From Chryseobacterium sp. (lineage in GTDB: Bacteria > Bacteroidota > Bacteroidia > Flavobacteriales > Weeksellaceae): a stretch of 6,743 bases of DNA. Every line of letters begins with the position of its first letter. Position 1 is the first letter of the stretch. The stretch is from assembly GCA_030146295.1 (NCBI GenBank), contig JASLCD010000254.1:1-6743 (forward strand). The letters are read 5' to 3'. The translations under genes were made by a program, and so were the position numbers. Shown here in pieces: positions 1 to 6,625 of the stretch. The notes under the pieces were generated by a model, which was given only the letters and a program-made list of their open reading frames with translations, was not told the DNA's origin and ran no database searches.

Positions 1-15
1 TGGGCAAAGATTTTG

Positions 16-23
16 TATATTTG
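16..23 (+). promoter_or_regulatory. Bacteroidota-type -7 promoter box for the gene at 39
   Basis: TATATTTG matches the Bacteroidota -7 consensus TAnnTTTG at every fixed position. The matching -33 element (TTG or TTTG) would lie about 17-23 bases upstream, beyond the left edge, so only half the promoter can be seen. Transcription would begin near 29-31, leaving a leader of only about ten bases before the ATG at 39. This placement is a further argument against the TTG start at 21. Confidence 0.45.
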
Positions 24-38
24 TGTGAAATTTATTTT

Positions 39-1730
39 ATGACAAATTCTAGAGCAAGAGAAACAACAGAGGCTATTGAAAGACTATACATCTCTATGAG
101 ACACTTATTTTATAGAGGGTTTTTCAAGCCAGGAGGAGTTTCAGGAGAGAGCATCAGAAGCTTGCTGAAGACAATCAACCCAGAGATTTATGGTACCATG
201 AATATTCCAAGCAAATTGGAACTCGACGGTTTGATGTATGTTTTAGACAGGCTTCCGGAAGGAATTGAAGAATGTGCTTTTATTCATCTTACATCAGATG
301 AAGGGTTTGATAAAGGGAGTTTCGAACCTATTGTTCCAAAGAAAAGAAGAAGAAACTGTTATAGAATAGACGAGCACCAGATGAATATTGAAGTTCTTTT
401 GGGACGTTCCGAAATTTATGACATTCTTACCCACCTTACCTTCCTGTTTATAGAAGCGGATAAAATCCGTAATCTGGCATTTATCCAGGACGAAAACTGG
501 AAGCCGACACGCGCCTTCAAGATTATTGAAGAGGTTGTGAAAGGCGAAAAGAAATTCAGCAGAAAAGAAAAAGAGGTGGCACTTATTCATCTTTCTTCTT
601 TAATAGGAAGATCTTTTGATGAAACGTTAAGAGCTTACAATACTTTTGGTGATGATCATAACCCTGACCGTTTATTCAAAATCATCTACAACTTAGGAAA
701 AGTAAGTCTTGAGGATGCCAAAAGCAGCAGAGAAAGAGAAATTCATTTCAGTTCTATACTAAAAGAAAGAGTAGGGCATCATTATTTTGGTGAGAAATGG
801 GCCAATAAAGTGAAAGAGGTTTTATTTGAAAATAATCTTCATATGAGACCTTTGCATATTATTTCTGCCAATATGCACTCTGTGAAAAATATGCTGTATG
901 CCAATAACGCTCTTAAAAAGAAACAGCATCACGAGATCGACTATAAACTATATGAAGACATCTCCAATAAAAAAGAACTTCGCGACAAAGTATTGAAATA
1001 TGCTTTGGATGAAGGGATGATTCATATTGCCGATAAAAGTGGAAGTAATATCGATGTTCAGATTATAGACCTCAGCAAAACAGATCTAAAGAATACACCA
1101 TTTGCAGACAGTAAATTTACAGGAGATGATGTGATCATGGTATTCGATTATGCTTTCGGAGAGCAGGCTTTCGAGGTAATGGATGAGCTTTTAAGACCTT
1201 TTGAACATAAGGGAGAAATCTATATGATGAAAGTGAAATCGGTCTCTATTATGGGTAAAGCAGGAATCCTTACAGGAGAAAAAGGAGATATTATGATTCC
1301 TACTTCTCATATTTTTGAAGGAACTGCAGACAACTATCCGTTTGAGAATGCATTGAAGCTGGAAGATTTCAAAGATGATGAATTAAAAGCTTTTGAAGGT
1401 CCTATGATTACTGTTTTAGGAACTTCACTGCAAAACAGAGATATCTTATCCTACTTTATGAACACTTCCTGGAAAGCGATTGGTCTTGAAATGGAAGGAG
1501 CACATTATCAGAAAGCAATTCAGGTAGCTTCAAAAATCAGGCATCATATTTCACCGGACCTGTTTGTAATGTATGCATATTACGCCTCTGATAATCCATT
1601 GGAAACAGGAAGTACATTATCTTCAGGAGGGCTTGGGCTTACAGGAGTAAAGCCAACTTATCTGATCACTTTAAGAATTCTTGAGAAGATCGTAGGAAGC
1701 AATAAGAAAGAAGTTTCTGCTAAAAAATAA
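39..1730 (+). CDS. Conserved Bacteroidota protein of unknown function with nucleoside-phosphorylase-like C-terminal domain
   Basis: The product is 563 residues from the ATG at 39. An in-frame TTG at 21 would add six residues, but it overlaps the TAnnTTTG promoter box, so the ATG is preferred. No signal peptide or membrane segment is visible, so it is probably cytosolic. Residues 1 to about 330 are charged and mostly helical in character, with a basic Lys/Arg patch near residue 100; I recognise no family there. From about residue 340 the pattern resembles PNP/UDP-phosphorylase and nucleosidase proteins: a Gly-Asp-Ile-x-Ile-Pro segment (G416-P421), a Glu-Met-Glu-Gly motif (484-487) like the ribose-binding motif of that superfamily, and Ser-Asp at 517-518 where those enzymes keep their purine-binding Asp. 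From memory it may belong to the family catalogued as DUF6909; this is unverified. A substrate cannot be named. It looks monocistronic, with its own promoter and terminator. The coding call is very secure; the fold assignment is moderate. Confidence 0.93.
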   Translation: MTNSRARETTEAIERLYISMRHLFYRGFFKPGGVSGESIRSLLKTINPEIYGTMNIPSKLELDGLMYVLDRLPEGIEECAFIHLTSDEGFDKGSFEPIVPKKRRRNCYRIDEHQMNIEVLLGRSEIYDILTHLTFLFIEADKIRNLAFIQDENWKPTRAFKIIEEVVKGEKKFSRKEKEVALIHLSSLIGRSFDETLRAYNTFGDDHNPDRLFKIIYNLGKVSLEDAKSSREREIHFSSILKERVGHHYFGEKWANKVKEVLFENNLHMRPLHIISANMHSVKNMLYANNALKKKQHHEIDYKLYEDISNKKELRDKVLKYALDEGMIHIADKSGSNIDVQIIDLSKTDLKNTPFADSKFTGDDVIMVFDYAFGEQAFEVMDELLRPFEHKGEIYMMKVKSVSIMGKAGILTGEKGDIMIPTSHIFEGTADNYPFENALKLEDFKDDELKAFEGPMITVLGTSLQNRDILSYFMNTSWKAIGLEMEGAHYQKAIQVASKIRHHISPDLFVMYAYYASDNPLETGSTLSSGGLGLTGVKPTYLITLRILEKIVGSNKKEVSAKK

Positions 1731-1753
1731 TTGTAATTTAAAATTATCATATC

Positions 1754-1787
1754 AACCTCAGTTGTATTTTGCATCTGAGGTTTTTTT
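1754..1787 (+). terminator. Rho-independent terminator of the gene at 39-1730
   Basis: An 8-bp stem is formed by AACCTCAG (1754-1761) and CTGAGGTT (1775-1782) around a 13-base loop, and a run of seven T covers 1781-1787. It lies 24 bases after the stop codon. On the minus strand the hairpin is not followed by a T run, so it is a weak candidate for ending the opposing gene at 1852-2496. Confidence 0.85.
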
Positions 1788-1851
1788 GTGTTTGAAAAAC
1801 TAATAATCCCTGTCAAGGATCATCAACTAAAAAATATTTCATAGCATATTT

Positions 1852-2496
1852 TTATTTAAGGTATACCATTAATTTTATTACTTTTTTTAAATCAACACTT
1901 TGCAAGTCTGTACCAGAGCTAAGTTCATCAATCATCATATAGTCACCCGATTTCAAATTATAAATCTTTTTTTTAGCAATAGGGTCGAAGGAGTTACCAT
2001 AATTTAACGTTGGCTTTTCTTCATTAATTTGATAGCGGAATTTTGAGACCTTTCCTAAATCCATAACTAATTGAGGAATGAAATATTCTATTTTAGAATT
2101 AGCAAGTTCTTCTTTTGACAAAGAAATTTTTTCAATTTTGTTGTCAATACTTGCGAAAGGACTGTTGATGTTTAGTATTCGAAATTCTCTTTTATCAATG
2201 ATTTTTTTACCTTTCCTAAAACCAGTTATTGTAATTTCTGCTGAAGAACCTGCAGTTGGAATAATGAAATATTTACTTTCACGCTCTTTATAAATACCTG
2301 GTCCACTTACTTTAATACTATCAGAATTGGGCATATAAATTGTCAGGTTATTTTTTATACCTCTGTAGACAATATTAAGTTTTTCATTTTCTATGATGGT
2401 TTTACTATTGGGATTATTTGAAGATAAAATATGTTTTTTCGGTGTACAATAAATGCAAGAACAGAAAATAAGAGTATAGTAAATAAATTTTTTCAC
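1852..2496 (-). CDS. Small exported protein (probable lipoprotein) made of GldM C-terminal (D3-D4-like) domains
   Basis: The product is 214 residues. The start is GTG at 2496; an in-frame stop lies just upstream and the next internal Met is residue 55, beyond the signal sequence. The N-terminus has Lys-Lys, a short hydrophobic stretch, and Cys at 12, 14 and 17. Cys14 after Ser13 is the best lipidation site, but the lipobox is imperfect. Residues 35-115 resemble the third periplasmic domain of GldM: NIVYRGIKN (41-49) corresponds to the family's 'MNVLYRGVDNP'-like segment, and EFRI (104-107) followed by an Asn-x-x-Ser-Pro-Phe-Ala stretch corresponds to its 'EFRVKRIPDPVA'-like end. Residues 117-214 resemble the fourth domain (GldM C-terminal family), including the KFRYQI and LKSGDYMMID segments. 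The transmembrane helix and proton-channel part of GldM are absent, so it cannot be the motor itself. It may act in the periplasm at the type IX secretion machinery, which is inference. Base composition is far more AT-rich than its neighbours. No convincing promoter or terminator was found. Confidence 0.88.
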   Translation of the reverse strand: MKKFIYYTLIFCSCIYCTPKKHILSSNNPNSKTIIENEKLNIVYRGIKNNLTIYMPNSDSIKVSGPGIYKERESKYFIIPTAGSSAEITITGFRKGKKIIDKREFRILNINSPFASIDNKIEKISLSKEELANSKIEYFIPQLVMDLGKVSKFRYQINEEKPTLNYGNSFDPIAKKKIYNLKSGDYMMIDELSSGTDLQSVDLKKVIKLMVYLK

Positions 2497-2689
2497 AAGG
2501 ATAGTAAATTATTTTGCTGAAATATATAAATTAATACAATAGAACTAACCTTTTCCGAAGTAACCTACTCACTTTCTTATAACAGCTTGGAAAAAAAAAT
2601 GAAAAATTGTTCGTAGTCCTATGTGAAATCTTTATTAGCTGCAAAATCTGGCAGAGTAAAAAATAATTATCTTTCGGAAAATTAAAAAT

Positions 2690-3160
2690 ATGAGCCTAAC
2701 ATCACAACTTGCCAAAAGATTCAGAGAAGTTCTGCTTGACGGTCTCTGGATTGCCAATACCAATTTTAAAGACCAGCTTTCAGATGTTACCTGGGAACAG
2801 GCATTGAGAAAGATAGATTCTTTAAATACCATTGCCATGCTTACTTTTCACATTGATTATTATATTGCAGGCATTATTAATGTTTTTGAAGGCGGAGATC
2901 TTGAGATCAAAGACAAATTCAGTTTTGATCTTCCTCCCATAGAGTCTCAGGAACAATGGGACAACCTGTTAAATAAACTTTGGACAGATGCGGAAAAATT
3001 TGCTGTATTTTTGGAACAGATGCCCGATTCTAAACTTGACGAGGTTTTTGTGGATGAAAAATATGGAACTTACCGAAGAAATATCGACGGAATGATTGAA
3101 CACAGCTACTATCATCTGGGACAGATTACTTTAATCAAAAAACTCTTGAAAAGCCGATAA
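2690..3160 (+). CDS. DinB-family four-helix-bundle protein, putative metal-dependent
   Basis: The product is 156 residues, the usual size of DinB/YfiT-like proteins. The family's three metal-ligand histidines all seem present: His54 in the FHIDYY segment of the second helix, and His138 and His142 in the EHSYYHLGQ segment of the last helix (HxxxH). Members of this superfamily include thiol transferases that use bacillithiol or mycothiol and many proteins of unknown substrate, so the reaction cannot be named. There is no signal peptide, so it should be cytosolic. The ATG at 2690 follows an A-rich stretch without a Shine-Dalgarno sequence, as is normal in flavobacteria. A poor -7 candidate, TATCTTTC (2668-2675), lies just upstream without a clear -33 element. 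It is flanked by non-coding DNA and by a divergent gene, so it is probably transcribed alone. Despite the family name, a role in DNA damage repair is not implied. Confidence 0.9.
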   Translation: MSLTSQLAKRFREVLLDGLWIANTNFKDQLSDVTWEQALRKIDSLNTIAMLTFHIDYYIAGIINVFEGGDLEIKDKFSFDLPPIESQEQWDNLLNKLWTDAEKFAVFLEQMPDSKLDEVFVDEKYGTYRRNIDGMIEHSYYHLGQITLIKKLLKSR

Positions 3161-3175
3161 GAAACATTCATAATC

Positions 3176-3201
3176 ATCTGTGAAAATCTGCGCTATCTGT
3201 G
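3176..3201. repeat. Triple ATCTGYG intergenic direct repeat
   Basis: Three copies of ATCTGYG start at 3176, 3186 and 3195, so they are spaced 10 and 9 bases apart, close to one helical turn. They read ATCTGTG, ATCTGCG and ATCTGTG, and are followed by GTTAAAAAAA. The block begins 15 bases after the stop of the DinB gene. My impression is that similar strings recur between genes in flavobacterial genomes, but I cannot confirm this here. Its function is unknown. Confidence 0.55.
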
Positions 3202-3274
3202 GTTAAAAAAATCTTGACAAAAAAAATTTAACAACCCAGATTAAAATCCATCTAAACCACAATAAACAGAATGA

Positions 3275-3310
3275 AACCTCAAAATAACTCCTATTTGAGG
3301 TTCTTATTTA
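3275..3310 (+). terminator. Hairpin terminator between the DinB gene and the M1 peptidase gene
   Basis: A 9-bp stem is formed by AACCTCAAA (3275-3283) and TTTGAGGTT (3294-3302) around a 10-base loop, followed by the T-rich tail CTTATTTA. The AACCTC/GAGGTT core is the same as in the terminator at 1754. It lies about 115 bases after the DinB stop codon and is the only terminator candidate for that gene. The T tract is interrupted, so termination may be partial. Confidence 0.6.
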
Positions 3311-3325
3311 AATTACCTACCTTTA
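3294..3325 (+). promoter_or_regulatory. Probable promoter of the M1 peptidase gene, overlapping the upstream terminator
   Basis: TTTG at 3294-3297 fits the Bacteroidota -33 element. After a 20-base spacer comes TACCTTTA (3318-3325), which matches TAnnTTTG except for the last base. The predicted start is near 3331, leaving a short A-rich leader before the ATG at 3344. The -33 box is part of the 3' arm of the terminator hairpin. Confidence 0.45.
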
Positions 3326-3343
3326 AAAAAAATAAAATTTTAA

Positions 3344-5182
3344 ATGAGAAAATCGGCTGCAATCATTTTTGCGTTTATCATTTCACAAATTCAGGCTCAG
3401 CAAGGAGCTTATTATCAGCAGGCTGCGAAGTACAAGATGGATATTGATGTCAATGCTGAAAAATTTACCTATCAAGGAAAACAAACCTTGGAATACACGA
3501 ACAATTCACCGGATGAGTTGAATGTGGTGTATTTTCATCTCTATTGGAATGCCTTCAAGCCTAATTCCATGATGGATCAAAGGGTGGCTTCCCAAGGGAA
3601 AAATGGTGACTCAAGGTTGCAGAAAGATGGAATCTCAAGACTATCCTCCATTCCAAAAGATCAGGAAGGAGCCCAAAATATTCACTGGATCAAGCAAAAT
3701 GGTAAGGACCTGAAATTTGAGGTTCAGGAAACCATCATGAAGGTATATCTGGCGGAACCCATCAAACCAAATTCCACAACGACCTTTACGATGGACTGGG
3801 ATTCCGTGATTCCTGAGCAGATCAGAAGAAGTGGAAGAAACAACAGGGAAGGGGTAGACATGACCATGACCCAATGGTATCCAAAGATTGCTGAATACGA
3901 CTATGATGGTTGGGCAACCTTTGATTATCTGGGAAGGGAGTTCCATGCACCGTTCTCGGATTTTGAAGTGAATATCAAGATCAACAAGGACTATGTAGTG
4001 GGAGCAGGAGGAATCCTTGAAAACCCTACCGACGTAAAAGGATATGATGCCAATGCCAAGATCAAGGCAGAGAAAGATAAGAAGGTAACCTGGAAATGGA
4101 CGGCTAAGAACATTCTAGACTTCGCTTGGAGTGCGGACAGGGATTATTCCGTGGAAAGCTTCAACGTTCCGGAAGGACCAAAGGTATACTTGGTGTATCA
4201 GAAGAATGATAAGACCAAGGTTTGGGGTGAGGCACAACCTTACATCACGAAGTATTTCCAAATCATGAATTCCCATTTCGGGAAATATATATATCCAACC
4301 TATGCATTCATCCAAGGTGGTGATGGCGGAATGGAATATGGAATGTGCACCATGATTTTAGGAGAAGCAAAGGATATCAAAGGATTGATGGGACTGATGG
4401 CCCACGAAGGAGCACACTCTTGGTATCAACAGATGTTGGCGACCAACGAATCCGTACGTCCATGGATGGATGAAGGTTTCACGAGCTATGCAGAAGGATA
4501 TACCATGTACCAATTATTCCCGGAAGAGCTTCCGAACCCTTTTGCCAATACGCTGAATGCTTACAGAAACTTCATCAAGAAAGGAATTGAAGAACCGGCT
4601 GTCTGGTTGGGAGACCACCACGACAACGGAACTGCTTATACCTATTCCACATATGTGAAAGGAGAATTGTACTTGGTGCAACTAGGATATATTATGGGTG
4701 AGCAGAATCTTGCGGAAACCTTGAAGCAATATTATGATCAATGGAGCATGAAGCACCCTACTGACAGGGACTTCCTTCATATCGCCCAAAAGGTATCCGG
4801 AATGGACCTGAAGTGGTTCCACCATTATTGGATCAATACGACCAAAACAATTGATTATGGAATCAAGGATGTAAAGTATGATGCAAAATCTACGACGATT
4901 ACCCTTGTGAACAACGGTCAGGTTCCAATGCCTATTGACTTCAGTGTGATGACGACGGATAAGAAGGTCGTTACCTACCAAATTCCACTGAATATGACCC
5001 ATACCTGGAAGGAAAAGGATATCTACGGAGATTTCAAGACAATGCCATACTGGCCTTGGACGCAGAAGGAGTATACCATCACGGTTCCTTACACGAAGTC
5101 TCAATTGTCTGTTTTGGGAATCGATTTCAGCCAAAGAATTGCTGACGTGAACATGGCAGACAACTTTGTAGAGGTAAAATAA
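3344..5182 (+). CDS. Exported M1-family zinc metallopeptidase (aminopeptidase)
   Basis: The product is 612 residues. A signal peptide with basic start, hydrophobic core and probable cleavage after Ala18 (IQA|QQ) sends it to the periplasm or beyond. The M1 N-terminal beta domain covers roughly residues 25-240. The catalytic part has the exopeptidase motif as G328-G329-M330-E331-Y332 (a variant of GAMEN that keeps the amine-binding Glu). The zinc site is HEGAH: His354, Glu355 (catalytic) and His358, with the third ligand Glu377 exactly 19 residues on, in the WMDEGFTSY segment. Tyr437 in the TYVKG segment is the likely transition-state Tyr. The last 100 residues form a beta-rich tail. I see no type IX secretion C-terminal signal, so extracellular export by that route is not supported. 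It removes N-terminal residues from peptides, probably in nutrient scavenging; the preferred residue is unknown. It has its own promoter and terminator. Confidence 0.95.
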   Translation: MRKSAAIIFAFIISQIQAQQGAYYQQAAKYKMDIDVNAEKFTYQGKQTLEYTNNSPDELNVVYFHLYWNAFKPNSMMDQRVASQGKNGDSRLQKDGISRLSSIPKDQEGAQNIHWIKQNGKDLKFEVQETIMKVYLAEPIKPNSTTTFTMDWDSVIPEQIRRSGRNNREGVDMTMTQWYPKIAEYDYDGWATFDYLGREFHAPFSDFEVNIKINKDYVVGAGGILENPTDVKGYDANAKIKAEKDKKVTWKWTAKNILDFAWSADRDYSVESFNVPEGPKVYLVYQKNDKTKVWGEAQPYITKYFQIMNSHFGKYIYPTYAFIQGGDGGMEYGMCTMILGEAKDIKGLMGLMAHEGAHSWYQQMLATNESVRPWMDEGFTSYAEGYTMYQLFPEELPNPFANTLNAYRNFIKKGIEEPAVWLGDHHDNGTAYTYSTYVKGELYLVQLGYIMGEQNLAETLKQYYDQWSMKHPTDRDFLHIAQKVSGMDLKWFHHYWINTTKTIDYGIKDVKYDAKSTTITLVNNGQVPMPIDFSVMTTDKKVVTYQIPLNMTHTWKEKDIYGDFKTMPYWPWTQKEYTITVPYTKSQLSVLGIDFSQRIADVNMADNFVEVK

Positions 5183-5200
5183 AAAGATAAACATAGAGAT

Positions 5201-5236
5201 AAAAGGAGTATTTGGAAGTACTCCTTTTATTTTTTT
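5201..5236 (+). terminator. Rho-independent terminator of the M1 peptidase gene
   Basis: A perfect 10-bp stem, AAAAGGAGTA (5201-5210) with TACTCCTTTT (5219-5228), encloses an 8-base loop and is followed by A and then a T run ending at 5236. It lies 18 bases after the stop codon. The loop contains TTTG, which doubles as the candidate -33 element of the next promoter. Confidence 0.88.
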
Positions 5237-5245
5237 ATAAATTTG
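5211..5245 (+). promoter_or_regulatory. Probable promoter of coaX and the GNAT gene
   Basis: TAAATTTG at 5238-5245 is a full match to the -7 consensus TAnnTTTG. TTTG at 5211-5214, 23 bases upstream, is the candidate -33 box; this spacing is at the long end of the accepted range. The predicted start is near 5252, giving a leader of about 34 bases before the coaX ATG. The -33 box sits in the terminator loop of the preceding gene. Confidence 0.45.
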
Positions 5246-5285
5246 GGATTCAAATTTTTTCAAATCATAGCCTGTTAGAATATAA

Positions 5286-6044
5286 ATGAATTCAATTGTA
5301 ATAAACGTAGGGAACAGCAATATCAGATTCGGCCTTTTTAATGGAGATAACTGTGATATTTCATGGGTAATCAATACAAAGCCTTACAGAACGGCTGATG
5401 AGCTGTATGTACAGATGTTGATGCTTTATCAGACCTATAAAGTTGAGCCCAAGGAAATAGATAAGGTCATCATAGGATCGGTAGTCCCTCAGCTTACCAA
5501 GGTGATGAGCTCAGGCATCAAGAAAATCCATGGAATTACTCCGGTAATCGTTGATAGAGCCACTCCATCAGGAGTGCAGGCAAAATCCAAGCAAATGGGT
5601 ACGGATATCTATGCGAATCTTGTGGCTGCCCATAATTTGTATCCGAACAGAAAAAAGATTGTCATCGACTTCGGTACGGCCCTTACAGCTAGCTGTGTAG
5701 CGGAGACGGGAGAAACACTAGGGGTTATCATCGCTCCTGGAATTGTAACTTCCCTGAATTCCCTGATCAGCCAAACGGCTCAACTGCCAGAGATTGAACT
5801 TAAAAAGCCTAAGACCGTATTAGGATTGGATACGGTGACTTGCATGCAGAGCGGTATGGTATACGGATTCCTGGGAATGGTAGAAGGTTTCATCAACCGT
5901 ATCACCGATGAGGTGAATGACGATTGCTTCGTTGTAGCAACAGGCGGGGTTTCCCATGTTTATAAGCCTTTAACGGATAAAATCCATGTGATGGATAGAT
6001 TGCATACCTTGAAGGGACTTTATTTCCTTGGAAAGGACTTATAG
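5286..6044 (+). CDS. coaX: Type III pantothenate kinase
   Basis: The product is 252 residues, normal for CoaX. The enzyme phosphorylates pantothenate with ATP, the first step of coenzyme A synthesis, in the cytosol, and family members need a monovalent cation. The ASKHA-fold motifs appear in order: the phosphate-binding segment NVGNS (7-11), the GTD motif (105-107) carrying the presumed catalytic base Asp107, the IDFGTA motif with Asp128, the GVIIAPGI segment, and VATGG (217-221). Two positions differ from the usual pattern: the first Asp of DxGNT is Asn7, and the Arg normally following GxD is Ile108. This may be typical of the lineage rather than a defect, because everything else is well kept and the gene is intact. 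The ATG at 5286 puts the phosphate motif at the correct distance from the N-terminus. The GNAT gene follows after 23 bases, so the two are probably co-transcribed. Confidence 0.92.
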   Translation: MNSIVINVGNSNIRFGLFNGDNCDISWVINTKPYRTADELYVQMLMLYQTYKVEPKEIDKVIIGSVVPQLTKVMSSGIKKIHGITPVIVDRATPSGVQAKSKQMGTDIYANLVAAHNLYPNRKKIVIDFGTALTASCVAETGETLGVIIAPGIVTSLNSLISQTAQLPEIELKKPKTVLGLDTVTCMQSGMVYGFLGMVEGFINRITDEVNDDCFVVATGGVSHVYKPLTDKIHVMDRLHTLKGLYFLGKDL

Positions 6045-6067
6045 TCTCAACATCAACTTTAAACAAA

Positions 6068-6604
6068 ATGAAAGAACTGAAAGAATTCCCAAGAATAGAG
6101 ACGGAGAGATTGATCATTTCAGAATTGGAGGAGAAAGACATTCCCTTCATTGTTGAATACCTTCAGCATAGAATCTACTCTGACCTTACTTCCAATATTC
6201 CTTATCCTTATACTGTGGAACATGCTCAATTTTGGTTGAAGATGTCCAAGGAAGCCTTTGAAAATCATACGGGATTCACTTTTGGAATTCGTAACAAAGA
6301 AGGACAGCTGATTGGGGCCATCGGACTTCATGACAGGGAGGATGACAAGGCTGAAATGGGATATTGGATAGGAATCCCTTTCTGGAACAAAGGATATGTC
6401 ACTGAAGCGGCCAAAGCCATGGTGGATTTTGGATTCAAGGAATTGGACCTTAATAAAATCTTTGCCACTCATTTTCTTCACAATCCAGCCTCCGGAAAAA
6501 TCATGGAAAAGATTGGAATGGAGAAAGAGGCATTGCTAAAGCAACATGTGAAGAAGGATGGAGAATACCACGACCTTGCAATGTACTCCATATTTAAGGA
6601 CTAA
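6068..6604 (+). CDS. GNAT-family N-acetyltransferase, RimJ/RimL type
   Basis: The product is 178 residues, typical for this branch. It would transfer an acetyl group from acetyl-CoA to an amine: a protein N-terminus, as in RimJ/RimL, or a small molecule. The acceptor cannot be told from sequence. Family marks are the opening ETERLIISELEEKD segment (11-24), the GAIGLHD strand (83-89), the AEMGYWIG strand (95-102), the acetyl-CoA pyrophosphate loop around Trp106-Asn-Lys-Gly109-Tyr-Val followed by TEAAKAM, and the C-terminal NPAS...MEKIGM segment (139-151). It has no signal peptide. It starts 23 bases after coaX without a terminator between them, so it should be read from the coaX promoter. Both products concern CoA, one making it and one using acetyl-CoA, but that link may be coincidental. 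Confidence 0.93.
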   Translation: MKELKEFPRIETERLIISELEEKDIPFIVEYLQHRIYSDLTSNIPYPYTVEHAQFWLKMSKEAFENHTGFTFGIRNKEGQLIGAIGLHDREDDKAEMGYWIGIPFWNKGYVTEAAKAMVDFGFKELDLNKIFATHFLHNPASGKIMEKIGMEKEALLKQHVKKDGEYHDLAMYSIFKD

Positions 6605-6625
6605 AGAATTTACTTCAAATAAAAG

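Noticed and set aside
21..38. TTG start at 21 for the first gene
   Set aside because: It overlaps the TAnnTTTG promoter box and would lie upstream of the predicted transcription start; the ATG at 39 is better placed.
1806..1820. Small hairpin ATCC/GGAT as a terminator for the minus-strand GldM-like gene
   Set aside because: The stem is only 4 bp and the T run on the minus strand is separated from it, so termination is not convincing.
2621..2660. Possible degenerate copy of the ATCTGYG repeat upstream of the DinB gene
   Set aside because: Only fragments such as TGTGAAATCT and AAAATCTGG match, and the spacing is not kept, so it is too weak to call a second copy.
2551..2681. Nine-base inverted repeat TTTTCCGAA (2551-2559) and TTCGGAAAA (2673-2681) bracketing the region upstream of the DinB gene
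   Set aside because: It is short and AT-rich, with about 110 bases between arms, no target-site duplication and no element inside. Chance or an ordinary operator pair explains it equally well.
4325..4345. Loss of the GAMEN motif in the M1 peptidase (Gly-Gly-Met-Glu-Tyr instead)
   Set aside because: GGMEY-type variants are familiar among bacterial M1 peptidases, and the essential Glu331 and all zinc ligands are present, so I do not regard it as unusual.
4682..5374. Long open frame of 230 codons on the minus strand across the end of the peptidase gene and the start of coaX
   Set aside because: It is antisense to two convincing genes, runs through a terminator and a promoter, and its translation shows no recognisable domain. 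It is a by-product of the codon use of the opposite strand.
6119..6481. Open frame of 120 codons on the minus strand within the GNAT gene
   Set aside because: It lies fully antisense to a gene with clear family motifs, and its product resembles nothing I know. The other antisense frames at 294-590, 2635-2838, 3641-3946, 4115-4315 and 5902-6150, and the plus-strand frame at 2078-2293, are rejected for the same reason.
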